Positions 1 to 5,065 of a DNA stretch of 7,521 nt are shown piece after piece. The position numbers and the translations under genes were made by a program. The notes under the pieces were generated by a model. It was not told where the DNA came from. It ran no database searches and saw nothing but the letters and a program-made list of their open reading frames with translations. This stretch comes from Candidatus Poseidoniaceae archaeon (lineage in GTDB: Archaea > Thermoplasmatota > Poseidoniia > Poseidoniales > Poseidoniaceae): the NCBI GenBank assembly GCA_022425185.1, contig JAKMFY010000027.1:1-7521 (forward strand), given 5' to 3'. The first letter of the stretch is position 1, and every line of letters starts with the position of its first letter.

Positions 1-110
1 GTACTACAGCCCACATTGCTAATATCATCGCAATGGGGGCTTTCTTCTTCTTGTTTAGACTCTATGAGTCCGATGAATGGGCTCCTGAACTGAAGAAGAC
101 AAGGAAGTGA
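1..110 (+). CDS. C-terminal fragment of a membrane protein, probably VKOR-family (partial)
   Basis: An open frame enters from the left edge (first complete codon at base 3) and stops with TGA at 108-110, leaving 35 residues. These are a hydrophobic segment starting TTAHIANII and running into GAFFFLFRLY, then a charged tail (ESDEW ... KKTRK). This is the end of a polytopic membrane protein whose last helix is followed by a basic tail. The TT-x-H-x-x-N pattern at the start of the helix resembles the region right after the catalytic CxxC in VKOR/DsbB-like quinone-linked disulfide oxidases. The two leading bases (gt) are compatible with the TGT of a preceding Cys, but equally with Arg, Ser or Gly. 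VKOR proteins reoxidise extracytoplasmic thiol-disulfide partners. The frame and stop are seen; the family is inference, and a rhomboid-like or other membrane protein remains possible. Confidence 0.5.
   Translation, partial: TTAHIANIIAMGAFFFLFRLYESDEWAPELKKTRK
103..110 (+). promoter_or_regulatory. Shine-Dalgarno sequence overlapping the upstream stop codon
   Basis: GGAAGTGA closely matches the GGAGGTGA complement of the archaeal 16S 3' end. Its last three bases are the TGA stop of the upstream membrane-protein gene. It lies four bases before CTG at 115, the same register as the Shine-Dalgarno/ATG pairs of the Zn-ribbon and EF-1beta genes in this window. It therefore helps decide the start of the next gene. 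Confidence 0.5.
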
Positions 111-114
111 AACT

Positions 115-687
115 CTGAATAGAGACGCCTCCATCGTTGTCATTGCTGTGATTGCTCTTCTTATTGTCGCTTATCAGGGAGGCTATATCTTCTCTGGCGA
201 TGATGATTCCAACCAAGCTTCTGCGATTGAAAGCACTGAGGAGCCTGAACAAAGTAATTCACTTGATGAGATACATCCTCTTGCCTCGACCTGCCTTTCG
301 CATGGAGGACTTACACGTCACGATCACATGTATCTCACCATTCAAATTGAAGATCAATTTGTCACCATCCCTGAAAATGTTGGAGTAAATAGTGACGTAT
401 GTAGCGAATCTGGAGCTAACATGCACGTTGTCCATACGCATTCTTCGGATGGTAAACTCCATTTGGAAATGCAAACGGACGAAGATGTAGAACTCGGTGT
501 GTTCTTCGATATTTGGGGTCAACACTTCGATGAGACTGGTATCTTTGACTACAGAGTGAACTCCACTCACGAACTGGTCATGTACAATCGTGACGGGAAT
601 AGCACACTTGAAGAAATTGATTCATTTGACAACTACATTCTCCTTGATGGCCAAGACATCATAATCAGTTACCGAGAACGTGTTTAA
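115..687 (+). CDS. membrane-anchored, His/Cys-containing extracytoplasmic protein, function unknown
   Basis: From a CTG start this encodes 190 residues. There is one N-terminal hydrophobic anchor (about residues 7-26, IVVIAVIALLIVAYQGGYIF), an acidic linker (about 28-53), then a soluble domain. Conserved-looking motifs are Cys60, HDHMYLTI (69-76), VTIPENVGV (83-91), Cys96, MHVVHTHSSDGKLHLE (103-118) and GVFFDIWG (128-135). I half-recognise this combination (HxH strand, IPxNxG, HTHxxxGxxHxE, FFDxWG) from uncharacterised exported proteins of marine archaea and bacteria. The clustered His suggest metal binding and Cys60/Cys96 could form a disulfide, but neither is proven. The only conventional start, GTG at 148, would cut the anchor in half. 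The gene follows the VKOR-like fragment by four bases and may be co-transcribed with it. Its stop overlaps the end of the convergent 87-residue gene. Confidence 0.75.
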   Translation: MNRDASIVVIAVIALLIVAYQGGYIFSGDDDSNQASAIESTEEPEQSNSLDEIHPLASTCLSHGGLTRHDHMYLTIQIEDQFVTIPENVGVNSDVCSESGANMHVVHTHSSDGKLHLEMQTDEDVELGVFFDIWGQHFDETGIFDYRVNSTHELVMYNRDGNSTLEEIDSFDNYILLDGQDIIISYRERV

Positions 688-947
688 GGGATGAAAAGAC
701 CTTCGAAAATCGGTCCCTTCTCGGACTTGCATTCTTCAAGGCGAACGATGGTAACGTCAATTCGATCTGTTTCGGTATAGATTCTTCTCAATTCATGCAA
801 TAATGCCTGTTGAACGTCTTCCTTATCCGTTCCGTAAAGAACTGAAAGATGTTGGTTTGTTGTATCGTTAACCACTGCGATGAATTCCACCATCCATTCC
901 TTAACATGGTCATCATCCTGCGTGTTCGCTTCAAATGTTTCTTCCAT
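684..947 (-). CDS. small acidic hypothetical protein, 87 aa
   Basis: The ATG start (complement of 945-947) gives 87 residues ending TAA at 686-684. I do not recognise the family. It begins with an acidic, probably disordered stretch (residues 1-14, MEETFEANTQDDDH). Alternating strands and one helix follow: EWMVEFIAVVND, HLSVLY, then the helix DKEDVQQALLHELRRIY, then RIDVTIVRLEE and a final IFEGLFIP. This beta-alpha-beta order fits a small ferredoxin-like alpha/beta fold. There is no signal peptide or membrane segment, so it is probably cytoplasmic. It lies 103 bases downstream of the thioredoxin-like gene on the same strand, but palindromes between them suggest separate control. Clean codon use and a sensible secondary-structure pattern argue that it is real. 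Confidence 0.65.
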   Translation of the reverse strand: MEETFEANTQDDDHVKEWMVEFIAVVNDTTNQHLSVLYGTDKEDVQQALLHELRRIYTETDRIDVTIVRLEECKSEKGPIFEGLFIP

Positions 948-969
948 GGTATTATATTGTCACAATACC
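948..969. promoter_or_regulatory. palindrome directly upstream of the 87-aa gene
   Basis: The base immediately before the ATG of the minus-strand 87-residue gene begins an inverted repeat. TATTGT (955-960), a single C, then ACAATA (962-967) is a perfect 13-base palindrome. An overlapping alternative pairs GGTATT (948-953) with AATACC (964-969). In DNA it could be a repressor operator; in RNA the longer pairing would form a small AU-rich hairpin abutting the start codon. No clear Shine-Dalgarno sequence precedes this gene. Confidence 0.4.
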
Positions 970-1007
970 TTATCAATGAATGGGTGTTTTGCATCGACAA
1001 ATTCCAG

Positions 1008-1030
1008 TTTCCGGTATAAAATGCCGGAAA
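1008..1030 (-). promoter_or_regulatory. inverted repeat enclosing a TATA-like element
   Basis: TTTCCGG (1008-1014) and CCGGAAA (1024-1030) are perfect seven-base arms around a nine-base loop. Read on the minus strand, the loop contains TTTTATA, close to an archaeal TATA box. The element lies about 70 bases upstream of the 87-residue gene and about 20 bases beyond the stop of the thioredoxin-like gene. It could be a promoter embedded in an operator, or a transcript-end hairpin for the upstream gene. The sequence alone does not separate the two. Confidence 0.4.
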
Positions 1031-1050
1031 AGAGAACTATTTTGATACAT

Positions 1051-1980
1051 TTACTCCTCTTCTTTTACCTTTTTCTTATTTTTCGAGGAAATGATTCCAA
1101 GAGTTCCTATGGCCATAAAAATGATTATTGGAAGAAGTAGAGGTAGTTCCGCAGATTCATCTTGATGTGGGTCTTTGAGGCTGATCTCCACAACTCCCAA
1201 GGGTTTCGAATCTGTTGTTGTTTTGTTTGCTAGGGCCTCGCTTGTGTATTCATGGACGACAACGACACTCCATTGCTCCATTGAATCTATTGGATAACTC
1301 GCTACGAATGGAGCGATGATGGTTGTATCAATAGACACAGGATTGCCGTTCATAGGGAATTCTGCAAGTCCAACTAGAACTCTGTCTCTCGACCCAGTTC
1401 CTGGATTGATGAACCCATCTGGAATCTCTTTGTTGTGTTGCAAAAAGAGTATGCTTATCTGCGTATCATTCTGCATATCGCCAAATAAAGGAGGGAATAC
1501 GGTAACCATAAGTTCTGTTTCGTTAGTTTCTGCTGTAACCTTGAGTTCTGTAAAACCACGTTGACTTGATTCTTCCTTCAGGATGTCACTTTGAACATCT
1601 GGCCATGATTCGACCCCTTCTCGCACCAATCCGTTGTGAACCACGAAGGATGGTGAGCCAGCAAGATCTGGGTGTTGAAGTCGTAATCGTTCGAGTCGAT
1701 GCTCTGCAGCAGGTGGTTCGAATGCATCGACTCCGTCACTGGGATGATAAGAGATCATTGAGATTCGACTCCCATGATCATCGGTTATGATTTCTAAATC
1801 TTCATCAATTTGAGCACATTGTTCACACCATGTAGCTGTGTATTCTTCAACAAGAATCGTGAACCCTCCCTCAGTAACTGCAGAATTATTCCATGATTCA
1901 GGATTGATACGAACAGCATCTGCTGGAGGGATAAGTGCAAGAAGGACTGTTAGGAACAGTGCCTTTCGAACTCCGCTCAT
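1051..1980 (-). CDS. secreted, C-terminally membrane-anchored thioredoxin-like protein
   Basis: ATG start, 309 residues. Residues 1-22 are a classic signal peptide (MSGVRK, then a hydrophobic core, then PPADA). A thioredoxin-like domain follows: the strand GFTILVEEYTATWC leads to the active site WCEQC (Cys52, Cys55), and the cis-proline motif AGSPSFVVHNG (Pro110) lies where the fold requires it. Residues from about 140 to 275 form a beta-rich region I do not recognise. The protein ends with one transmembrane helix (about 279-299, LPLLLPIIIFMAIGTLGI) and a cytoplasmic basic/acidic tail. It is therefore held on the outer face of the membrane and probably acts in thiol-disulfide exchange there. 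The start is set by the signal peptide; in-frame upstream sequence reaches a stop without another start codon. A VKOR-like fragment at the left edge could be a redox partner; this is inference. Confidence 0.85.
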   Translation of the reverse strand: MSGVRKALFLTVLLALIPPADAVRINPESWNNSAVTEGGFTILVEEYTATWCEQCAQIDEDLEIITDDHGSRISMISYHPSDGVDAFEPPAAEHRLERLRLQHPDLAGSPSFVVHNGLVREGVESWPDVQSDILKEESSQRGFTELKVTAETNETELMVTVFPPLFGDMQNDTQISILFLQHNKEIPDGFINPGTGSRDRVLVGLAEFPMNGNPVSIDTTIIAPFVASYPIDSMEQWSVVVVHEYTSEALANKTTTDSKPLGVVEISLKDPHQDESAELPLLLPIIIFMAIGTLGIISSKNKKKVKEEE

Positions 1981-2082
1981 GTCTTGGCGACGTACTTGCC
2001 CTCCTTCATCTCATCGTTTTAACCATGAATACTGGGAAGATGTTATGATGATGAGTTCCAGCATTCGGTTTAGGGGATTGCA
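1981..2082. promoter_or_regulatory. divergent intergenic region (thioredoxin-like gene / rlmE)
   Basis: 102 bases separate two divergent starts, so promoters for both should lie here. A TTTTAAC run near 2016-2022 reads as a TATA-like box on either strand (TTTTAAC on plus, GTTAAAA on minus). On plus, AGGGGA at 2072-2077 is a weak Shine-Dalgarno sequence five bases before the rlmE ATG. On minus, GGAGG lies about 19 bases before the other ATG, too far to be ideal. A TGATGATGA run at 2045-2053 has no obvious role. Confidence 0.4.
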
Positions 2083-2829
2083 ATGGCAGATCACTGGATT
2101 GAAAATCACAAGCGTGATTCTTGGCGTAAACAAGCCAAGGCAAGTGGGTATCGTGCTCGCTCTGCTTTCAAACTAAAACAAATTCAAACACGATTTGAAT
2201 TGATGCGTCAAGGTGATGTGATTCTTGATGTTGGATGCCATCCAGGTGGCTGGGCACAAGTGGCTGTAGAAGAAGTCGGTTCTTCTGGAATTGTCATAGG
2301 AATTGATCTTGAACCATGTCAGCCTGTCGATGGTGCTTTATTGATGGTTGGAGATATCACTGATCCAATGACTCAGGAACGGATTGTTACAGAATTGAAA
2401 AAGCGGAAAGTCAATTCAGTCGTATCGGATATCTCTCCAGACATCACTGGGAAGTGGAACATTGACCAAGCAGTTGCTATGACCCTTGTTGCAAAGGTGT
2501 TCGATTTTGCTTTACCATTATTATGCAATGGTGGATCCTTCGTAACCAAGTTGTTCCAAGGTGTTGGTGTTGAAGAGTTAATCAAGGCGGTGAAGCCACA
2601 TTTCTCAACAGTTCGTCGATATTCTCCAGAAGCTTCTCGTAATTCATCATCAGAAGTGTATCTAATCTGCCGTAATTATATTCCATGGAAGACTGAATCC
2701 GGCTCAGTTCTTGTTGATTATGAAACGGAGGTCAACAAAATTCTGGGCGGTGATGAAATTGATGACGATGTTGTTGCCACCAAAACCAAATTTACAGTTC
2801 GCAGAAAGAAAACCTCATCTGAAGAATAA
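2083..2829 (+). CDS. rlmE: FtsJ/RlmE-family ribose 2'-O-methyltransferase
   Basis: ATG start, 248 residues. SAM-dependent Rossmann methyltransferase that in this family methylates the 2'-hydroxyl of a uridine in the A-loop of large-subunit rRNA (the related Trm7 branch acts on tRNA). SAM motif I is DVGCHPGGW (49-57) and the acidic SAM-binding residue is Asp75 in GIDL. The K-D-K-E catalytic set is Lys30 (SAFK), Asp116 (SDISPD), Lys156 (FVTK) and Glu191 (SEVYL). These spacings equal those of E. coli RrmJ (38, 83, 124, 164, 199, from memory), shifted by eight. The N-terminal RDSWRKQAKASGYRARSAFKL is the usual RNA-binding lead-in. A charged tail of about 40 residues follows the domain (ending RRKKTSSEE). 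It opens a same-strand cluster running to EF-1beta; the next gene is 26 bases away. A tRNA target cannot be excluded. Confidence 0.93.
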   Translation: MADHWIENHKRDSWRKQAKASGYRARSAFKLKQIQTRFELMRQGDVILDVGCHPGGWAQVAVEEVGSSGIVIGIDLEPCQPVDGALLMVGDITDPMTQERIVTELKKRKVNSVVSDISPDITGKWNIDQAVAMTLVAKVFDFALPLLCNGGSFVTKLFQGVGVEELIKAVKPHFSTVRRYSPEASRNSSSEVYLICRNYIPWKTESGSVLVDYETEVNKILGGDEIDDDVVATKTKFTVRRKKTSSEE

Positions 2830-2855
2830 TAATCGTTGACGTCTCTGTTTCGTAC

Positions 2856-3158
2856 ATGACTCTAACGTGTGTTCACGATCTTCAACCAAAACGATACATC
2901 CATTCTTTCATCGGTGAGTTGATTCGATGTTATCCACTATCGATGGCTCTCGTTGGAGACGAACCTATGCCCGTACGTCATGTAGTCCTCTCCGATTGTA
3001 GCGGTTGGATTCGGGTAAAATTGTGGGGCCAAGATGCTCTTGATGCAGCCAGAGGTCAATGTATTCAAATTCACAATGTATGGTGTTATCAAAAACAGGG
3101 GGGTCTTTGGTTGAGCGTTGGCCGTCAATCAAGGCTTATGTTTCGCACGCAACCATAA
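2856..3158 (+). CDS. single OB-fold nucleic-acid-binding protein, 100 aa
   Basis: ATG start, 100 residues. The pattern is that of a lone OB fold of the RPA/SSB type. The N-terminal strand VHDLQPKRYIHSFIGELIR (6-24) is followed by a loop, then VVLSDCSGWIRVKLWGQDA (43-61), a short helix ALDAARGQ, CIQIHNVWCYQKQ (69-81) and a last strand GLWLSVGRQSRLMF. The GxIxVxLWG sequence is the usual beta2-beta3 signature of single-stranded nucleic-acid binders. It probably binds ssDNA or RNA in the cytoplasm. Its place between an rRNA methyltransferase and translation genes hints at RNA, but that is inference. Five Cys (6, 25, 48, 69, 77) are present without a CxxC. There is no clear Shine-Dalgarno sequence, and no other start lies in frame upstream after the rlmE stop. 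Confidence 0.75.
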   Translation: MTLTCVHDLQPKRYIHSFIGELIRCYPLSMALVGDEPMPVRHVVLSDCSGWIRVKLWGQDALDAARGQCIQIHNVWCYQKQGGLWLSVGRQSRLMFRTQP

Positions 3159-3162
3159 AGAA

Positions 3163-3170
3163 GGGGAGGT
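3163..3170 (+). promoter_or_regulatory. strong Shine-Dalgarno-like sequence without a matching start
   Basis: GGGGAGGT is the best anti-SD match between the OB-fold gene and the Zn-ribbon gene. The nearest start codon, GTG at 3172, directly abuts it and leads only into an out-of-frame reading of the Zn-ribbon gene. The Zn-ribbon gene has its own TGAGG (3188-3192) seven bases before its ATG. Confidence 0.35.
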
Positions 3171-3199
3171 CGTGGGCAAACTACAACTGAGGCACCAAT

Positions 3200-3367
3200 A
3201 TGACAGAGAGAGCAAAGAATTGCACATCATCCGGCATACCATTGACAGAAGTAGGCTCCACAGCTTTCCCATGTCCAAACTGCGGCCATTCCATTGGAAG
3301 AAGCCCACGATGTCGTGACCAAGGTGTCTCTTACACATGCTCGAACTGTGGCTTCGTTGGACCCTGA
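3200..3367 (+). CDS. small archaeal Zn-ribbon protein of the HVO_2753/COG2888 type
   Basis: ATG start, 55 residues, preceded by TGAGG with seven-base spacing. An in-frame TGA at 3188 makes this the only possible start. The protein matches the archaeal family of tiny Zn-ribbon proteins predicted to bind RNA and act in translation, commonly found beside EF-1beta as here. Motifs in order are CTSSG (8-12), FPCPNCG (23-29), GRSPRC (33-38) and YTCSNCGFVGP (45-55). In the usual family pattern all four motifs carry two Cys. Here motif 1 is CxxS (Cys8, Ser11) and motif 3 is SxxC (Ser35, Cys38), while motifs 2 (25, 28) and 4 (47, 50) are intact. One zinc site probably remains and the other may be lost. 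Its TGA stop lies inside the Shine-Dalgarno sequence of EF-1beta, so the two are probably translationally coupled. Confidence 0.88.
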   Translation: MTERAKNCTSSGIPLTEVGSTAFPCPNCGHSIGRSPRCRDQGVSYTCSNCGFVGP

Positions 3368-3372
3368 GGTGA
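3365..3372 (+). promoter_or_regulatory. Shine-Dalgarno sequence of EF-1beta containing the Zn-ribbon stop codon
   Basis: TGAGGTGA is a near-perfect anti-SD match ending four bases before the EF-1beta ATG (3377). Its first TGA is the stop codon of the Zn-ribbon gene, so a ribosome terminating there sits on the initiation signal of the next gene. Confidence 0.75.
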
Positions 3373-3376
3373 GAAC

Positions 3377-3649
3377 ATGGGAATGGTAGCAATGACATAC
3401 AAAGTAAACCCTGATGCTGAGATGGATGATGTTGATACATCGATGATCGCTTCAACAGTACAAGGTCTCGGAGACGATACTTACAACGTTCAACTCGTTG
3501 AAATCAAGCCCCTTGCATTCGGACTCAAATTCGTACAAGTTCACGTTCTTATGAACGATGGAGAAGGACTTGCTGATGCTTTTGAAGAGAAGATGGCAAG
3601 CATTTCTGGTGTTGGCGAAATCGAAGTTATTTCGATGGGCCTTCTTTGA
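3377..3649 (+). CDS. ef1b: translation elongation factor 1-beta (aEF-1B, guanine exchange factor)
   Basis: ATG start, 90 residues, the usual length of the archaeal protein, which is only the C-terminal exchange domain of the eukaryotic factor. It exchanges GDP for GTP on EF-1alpha after aminoacyl-tRNA delivery. Family landmarks are the opening MGMVAMTYKVNPDAE, the loop VEIKPLAFGLKFVQVHVLM (42-60, with the hallmark IxPLAFGLK) and the closing ISGVGEIEVISMGLL. The alpha/beta sandwich is complete. Its TGA stop (3647-3649) is one base from the stop of the convergent truD gene and lies in a perfect inverted repeat. Confidence 0.95.
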   Translation: MGMVAMTYKVNPDAEMDDVDTSMIASTVQGLGDDTYNVQLVEIKPLAFGLKFVQVHVLMNDGEGLADAFEEKMASISGVGEIEVISMGLL

Positions 3650-3671
3650 ATCAAAGTTGATTCAAAGGTCC
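3637..3671. terminator. inverted repeat spanning both convergent stop codons, possible bidirectional terminator
   Basis: TTTGAATCAA (3645-3654) and TTGATTCAAA (3657-3666) are perfect ten-base arms separated by AG. An outer helix, GGGCC (3637-3641) with GGTCC (3667-3671), pairs through one G-U wobble with a three-base bulge on the left. The EF-1beta TGA and the truD TGA both lie inside the left arm. Being symmetric, it would form the same hairpin in either transcript. No long T-run follows on either strand, so a factor-independent terminator is not certain; a 3'-end stability or processing hairpin is an alternative. Confidence 0.5.
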
Positions 3672-5051
3672 TCTCATATATTCTCTGAGAAGAATCGTTG
3701 CATACGATCCGCTCGGAAGTGTGAATCTAAATTTCAAACAGGCTCCGTCAGGATGCCATCGACTGTTTTCGCTTGGACCTTGGTTCCAACGTTCACCAAG
3801 CGTTTCTTCTGCTGCTTTGGGTGTTACTTCGACTGAAAAGTCATCAAATGATGTTGTCAATGATCGACGTGTTCCTGAAGTGGTCAATCGTGGAATCGCT
3901 TCCACCATCCATGAGGTCTCTGCAAGATCCATTTCTTCAAGAACCGATTGTTCCAATTCTCCAGGTAAACCTTCACTTGTTCGTATGTCGCGTCCTGGAA
4001 GTGGTCCAGTTACAGTGAGTCTACCCAAATCGCAGTTTCTTCCGATACGAGGTGCGGTTCTGTCCTCAACCGTAACACAACTGCTTACAGCCAGTTGTCC
4101 CTTTTCATCGAGTCTTCCCACCAAATCACCAGTTACTGGTGTAGTGATGCTCAAGCCGTTTTCTAGGCGCTTCTTGAGGGCTCGATTAAACACTACAGAC
4201 TGTAATGCATGGACCGTCATGAGTTGAAGATTGTTCGGAAGTTTCCTGAACGCTCCGATGAAGTCTTCAGGATTCTTGAGTAAATGTTCGACCATTCGTC
4301 GTTCAAATCCAAGCCAGTCTGGAGCGAGGGCAAGGCCTTCTTCAGTGATACCATGTTCTCGTACATGTGCTCTAAAGGCAGCAACAGTATCTTTCTCGTC
4401 CGCCCCTTCTTTTGCGATGTAGGTGAGCGCTGCATCCTCCCATCGTTCTTGAACAACACGTGCACCGACTTCTGCTGTGACCGCTCTACCGCTTCCAAAC
4501 CGTTGAGGTCCAATCCAATTTGGGGCTCTTCCTTCACCGAGCATTTCCACCATGTTGGACTTGATTGTGGCAACTTCTTCCATGGCTTCATCTTCGGTCA
4601 TTGGAGTTCCGTCTGGATGAGCGCATCCACGAACGACAATAGTAAATCGATTACCTCGATGATTTCCAAATCCTATTTTTTGATGTGTACGTCCGAGTAC
4701 TTCGATGACGACATCGTTGATTTCAACGTCTGCAACCTTGAATTGAGGTGCATCGATCACAAAGAGTTGGGATGTTACTGCACGCTTGTCCTTCGTTCCT
4801 GCAAAGAAGATACGGTTCCGAGAAATTCCTAATTTCTTAGATAAGTTATTGCAGAATCGATTTGTTTCCCAATTGGTTAATGTGACCTTAGCAACTGTAA
4901 ATCGACCTTTGGGATTCAATGTGATCTTTGTTGCGATTTCATCAACGCGAAAGTCAGCGACTCTGGATTTTAGAACGCCGCCAATACCGGTATCATCAGT
5001 AGCATAGCCAACTAATCCGATGGCTTCAGCCAAAGTGTCAGTTGGCTGCAA
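3651..5051 (-). CDS. truD: tRNA pseudouridine synthase D (TruD/Pus7 family)
   Basis: TTG start, 466 residues, typical of archaeal TruD, which is longer than the bacterial enzyme. It isomerises uridine to pseudouridine in tRNA (U13 in bacteria; Pus7-like targets elsewhere). The N-terminal motif GIGGVLKSRVADFRVDEI (22-39) is the usual lead-in. The catalytic motif AGTKDKRAVTSQ (84-95) holds the nucleophile Asp88. NRFTIVV (134-140) and NWIGPQRFGSGRAVTAEVG (178-196) are the other conserved blocks. The middle (about 200-420) holds the TRUD insertion, and the C-terminal part (KFRFTLPSGSYATILLREYM) is the conserved closing strand and helix. It is 11 bases downstream of rpoL and probably in the same operon. 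The TTG start is chosen because GAGGTG precedes it by seven bases and no ATG lies nearer the conserved N-terminus. A later in-frame TTG seven codons in is possible. Confidence 0.94.
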   Translation of the reverse strand: MQPTDTLAEAIGLVGYATDDTGIGGVLKSRVADFRVDEIATKITLNPKGRFTVAKVTLTNWETNRFCNNLSKKLGISRNRIFFAGTKDKRAVTSQLFVIDAPQFKVADVEINDVVIEVLGRTHQKIGFGNHRGNRFTIVVRGCAHPDGTPMTEDEAMEEVATIKSNMVEMLGEGRAPNWIGPQRFGSGRAVTAEVGARVVQERWEDAALTYIAKEGADEKDTVAAFRAHVREHGITEEGLALAPDWLGFERRMVEHLLKNPEDFIGAFRKLPNNLQLMTVHALQSVVFNRALKKRLENGLSITTPVTGDLVGRLDEKGQLAVSSCVTVEDRTAPRIGRNCDLGRLTVTGPLPGRDIRTSEGLPGELEQSVLEEMDLAETSWMVEAIPRLTTSGTRRSLTTSFDDFSVEVTPKAAEETLGERWNQGPSENSRWHPDGACLKFRFTLPSGSYATILLREYMRGPLNQL

Positions 5052-5052
5052 G

Positions 5053-5065
5053 GAGGTACACCTCA
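5053..5065 (-). promoter_or_regulatory. truD Shine-Dalgarno sequence inside a small hairpin, overlapping the rpoL stop
   Basis: Read on the minus strand the junction is TGAGGTGTACCTCC followed by the TTG start. TGA (5065-5063) is the rpoL stop and GAGGTG (5064-5059) is the truD Shine-Dalgarno sequence. GAGG (5064-5061) is complementary to CCTC (5056-5053) with the loop TGTA, so the ribosome-binding bases can be paired in a four-base-pair GC-rich hairpin just before the start. A ribosome finishing rpoL would melt it, which suggests coupled translation. Confidence 0.5.

Noticed and set aside
148..687. GTG start at 148 for the His-rich protein
   Set aside because: It cuts the membrane anchor in half and lacks a Shine-Dalgarno sequence; CTG 115 fits better, though it is unusual.
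2045..2082. TGATGATGA as box C of a C/D guide RNA
   Set aside because: No matching CTGA box D at a plausible distance was found before or within the start of rlmE.
3172..3318. Small reading frame starting GTG behind GGGGAGGT
   Set aside because: It is an out-of-frame reading of the Zn-ribbon gene with no sensible composition, and the start abuts the SD with no spacing.
3721..4832. Plus-strand open frames inside truD
   Set aside because: They are antisense to a strongly recognised enzyme and have no family features.
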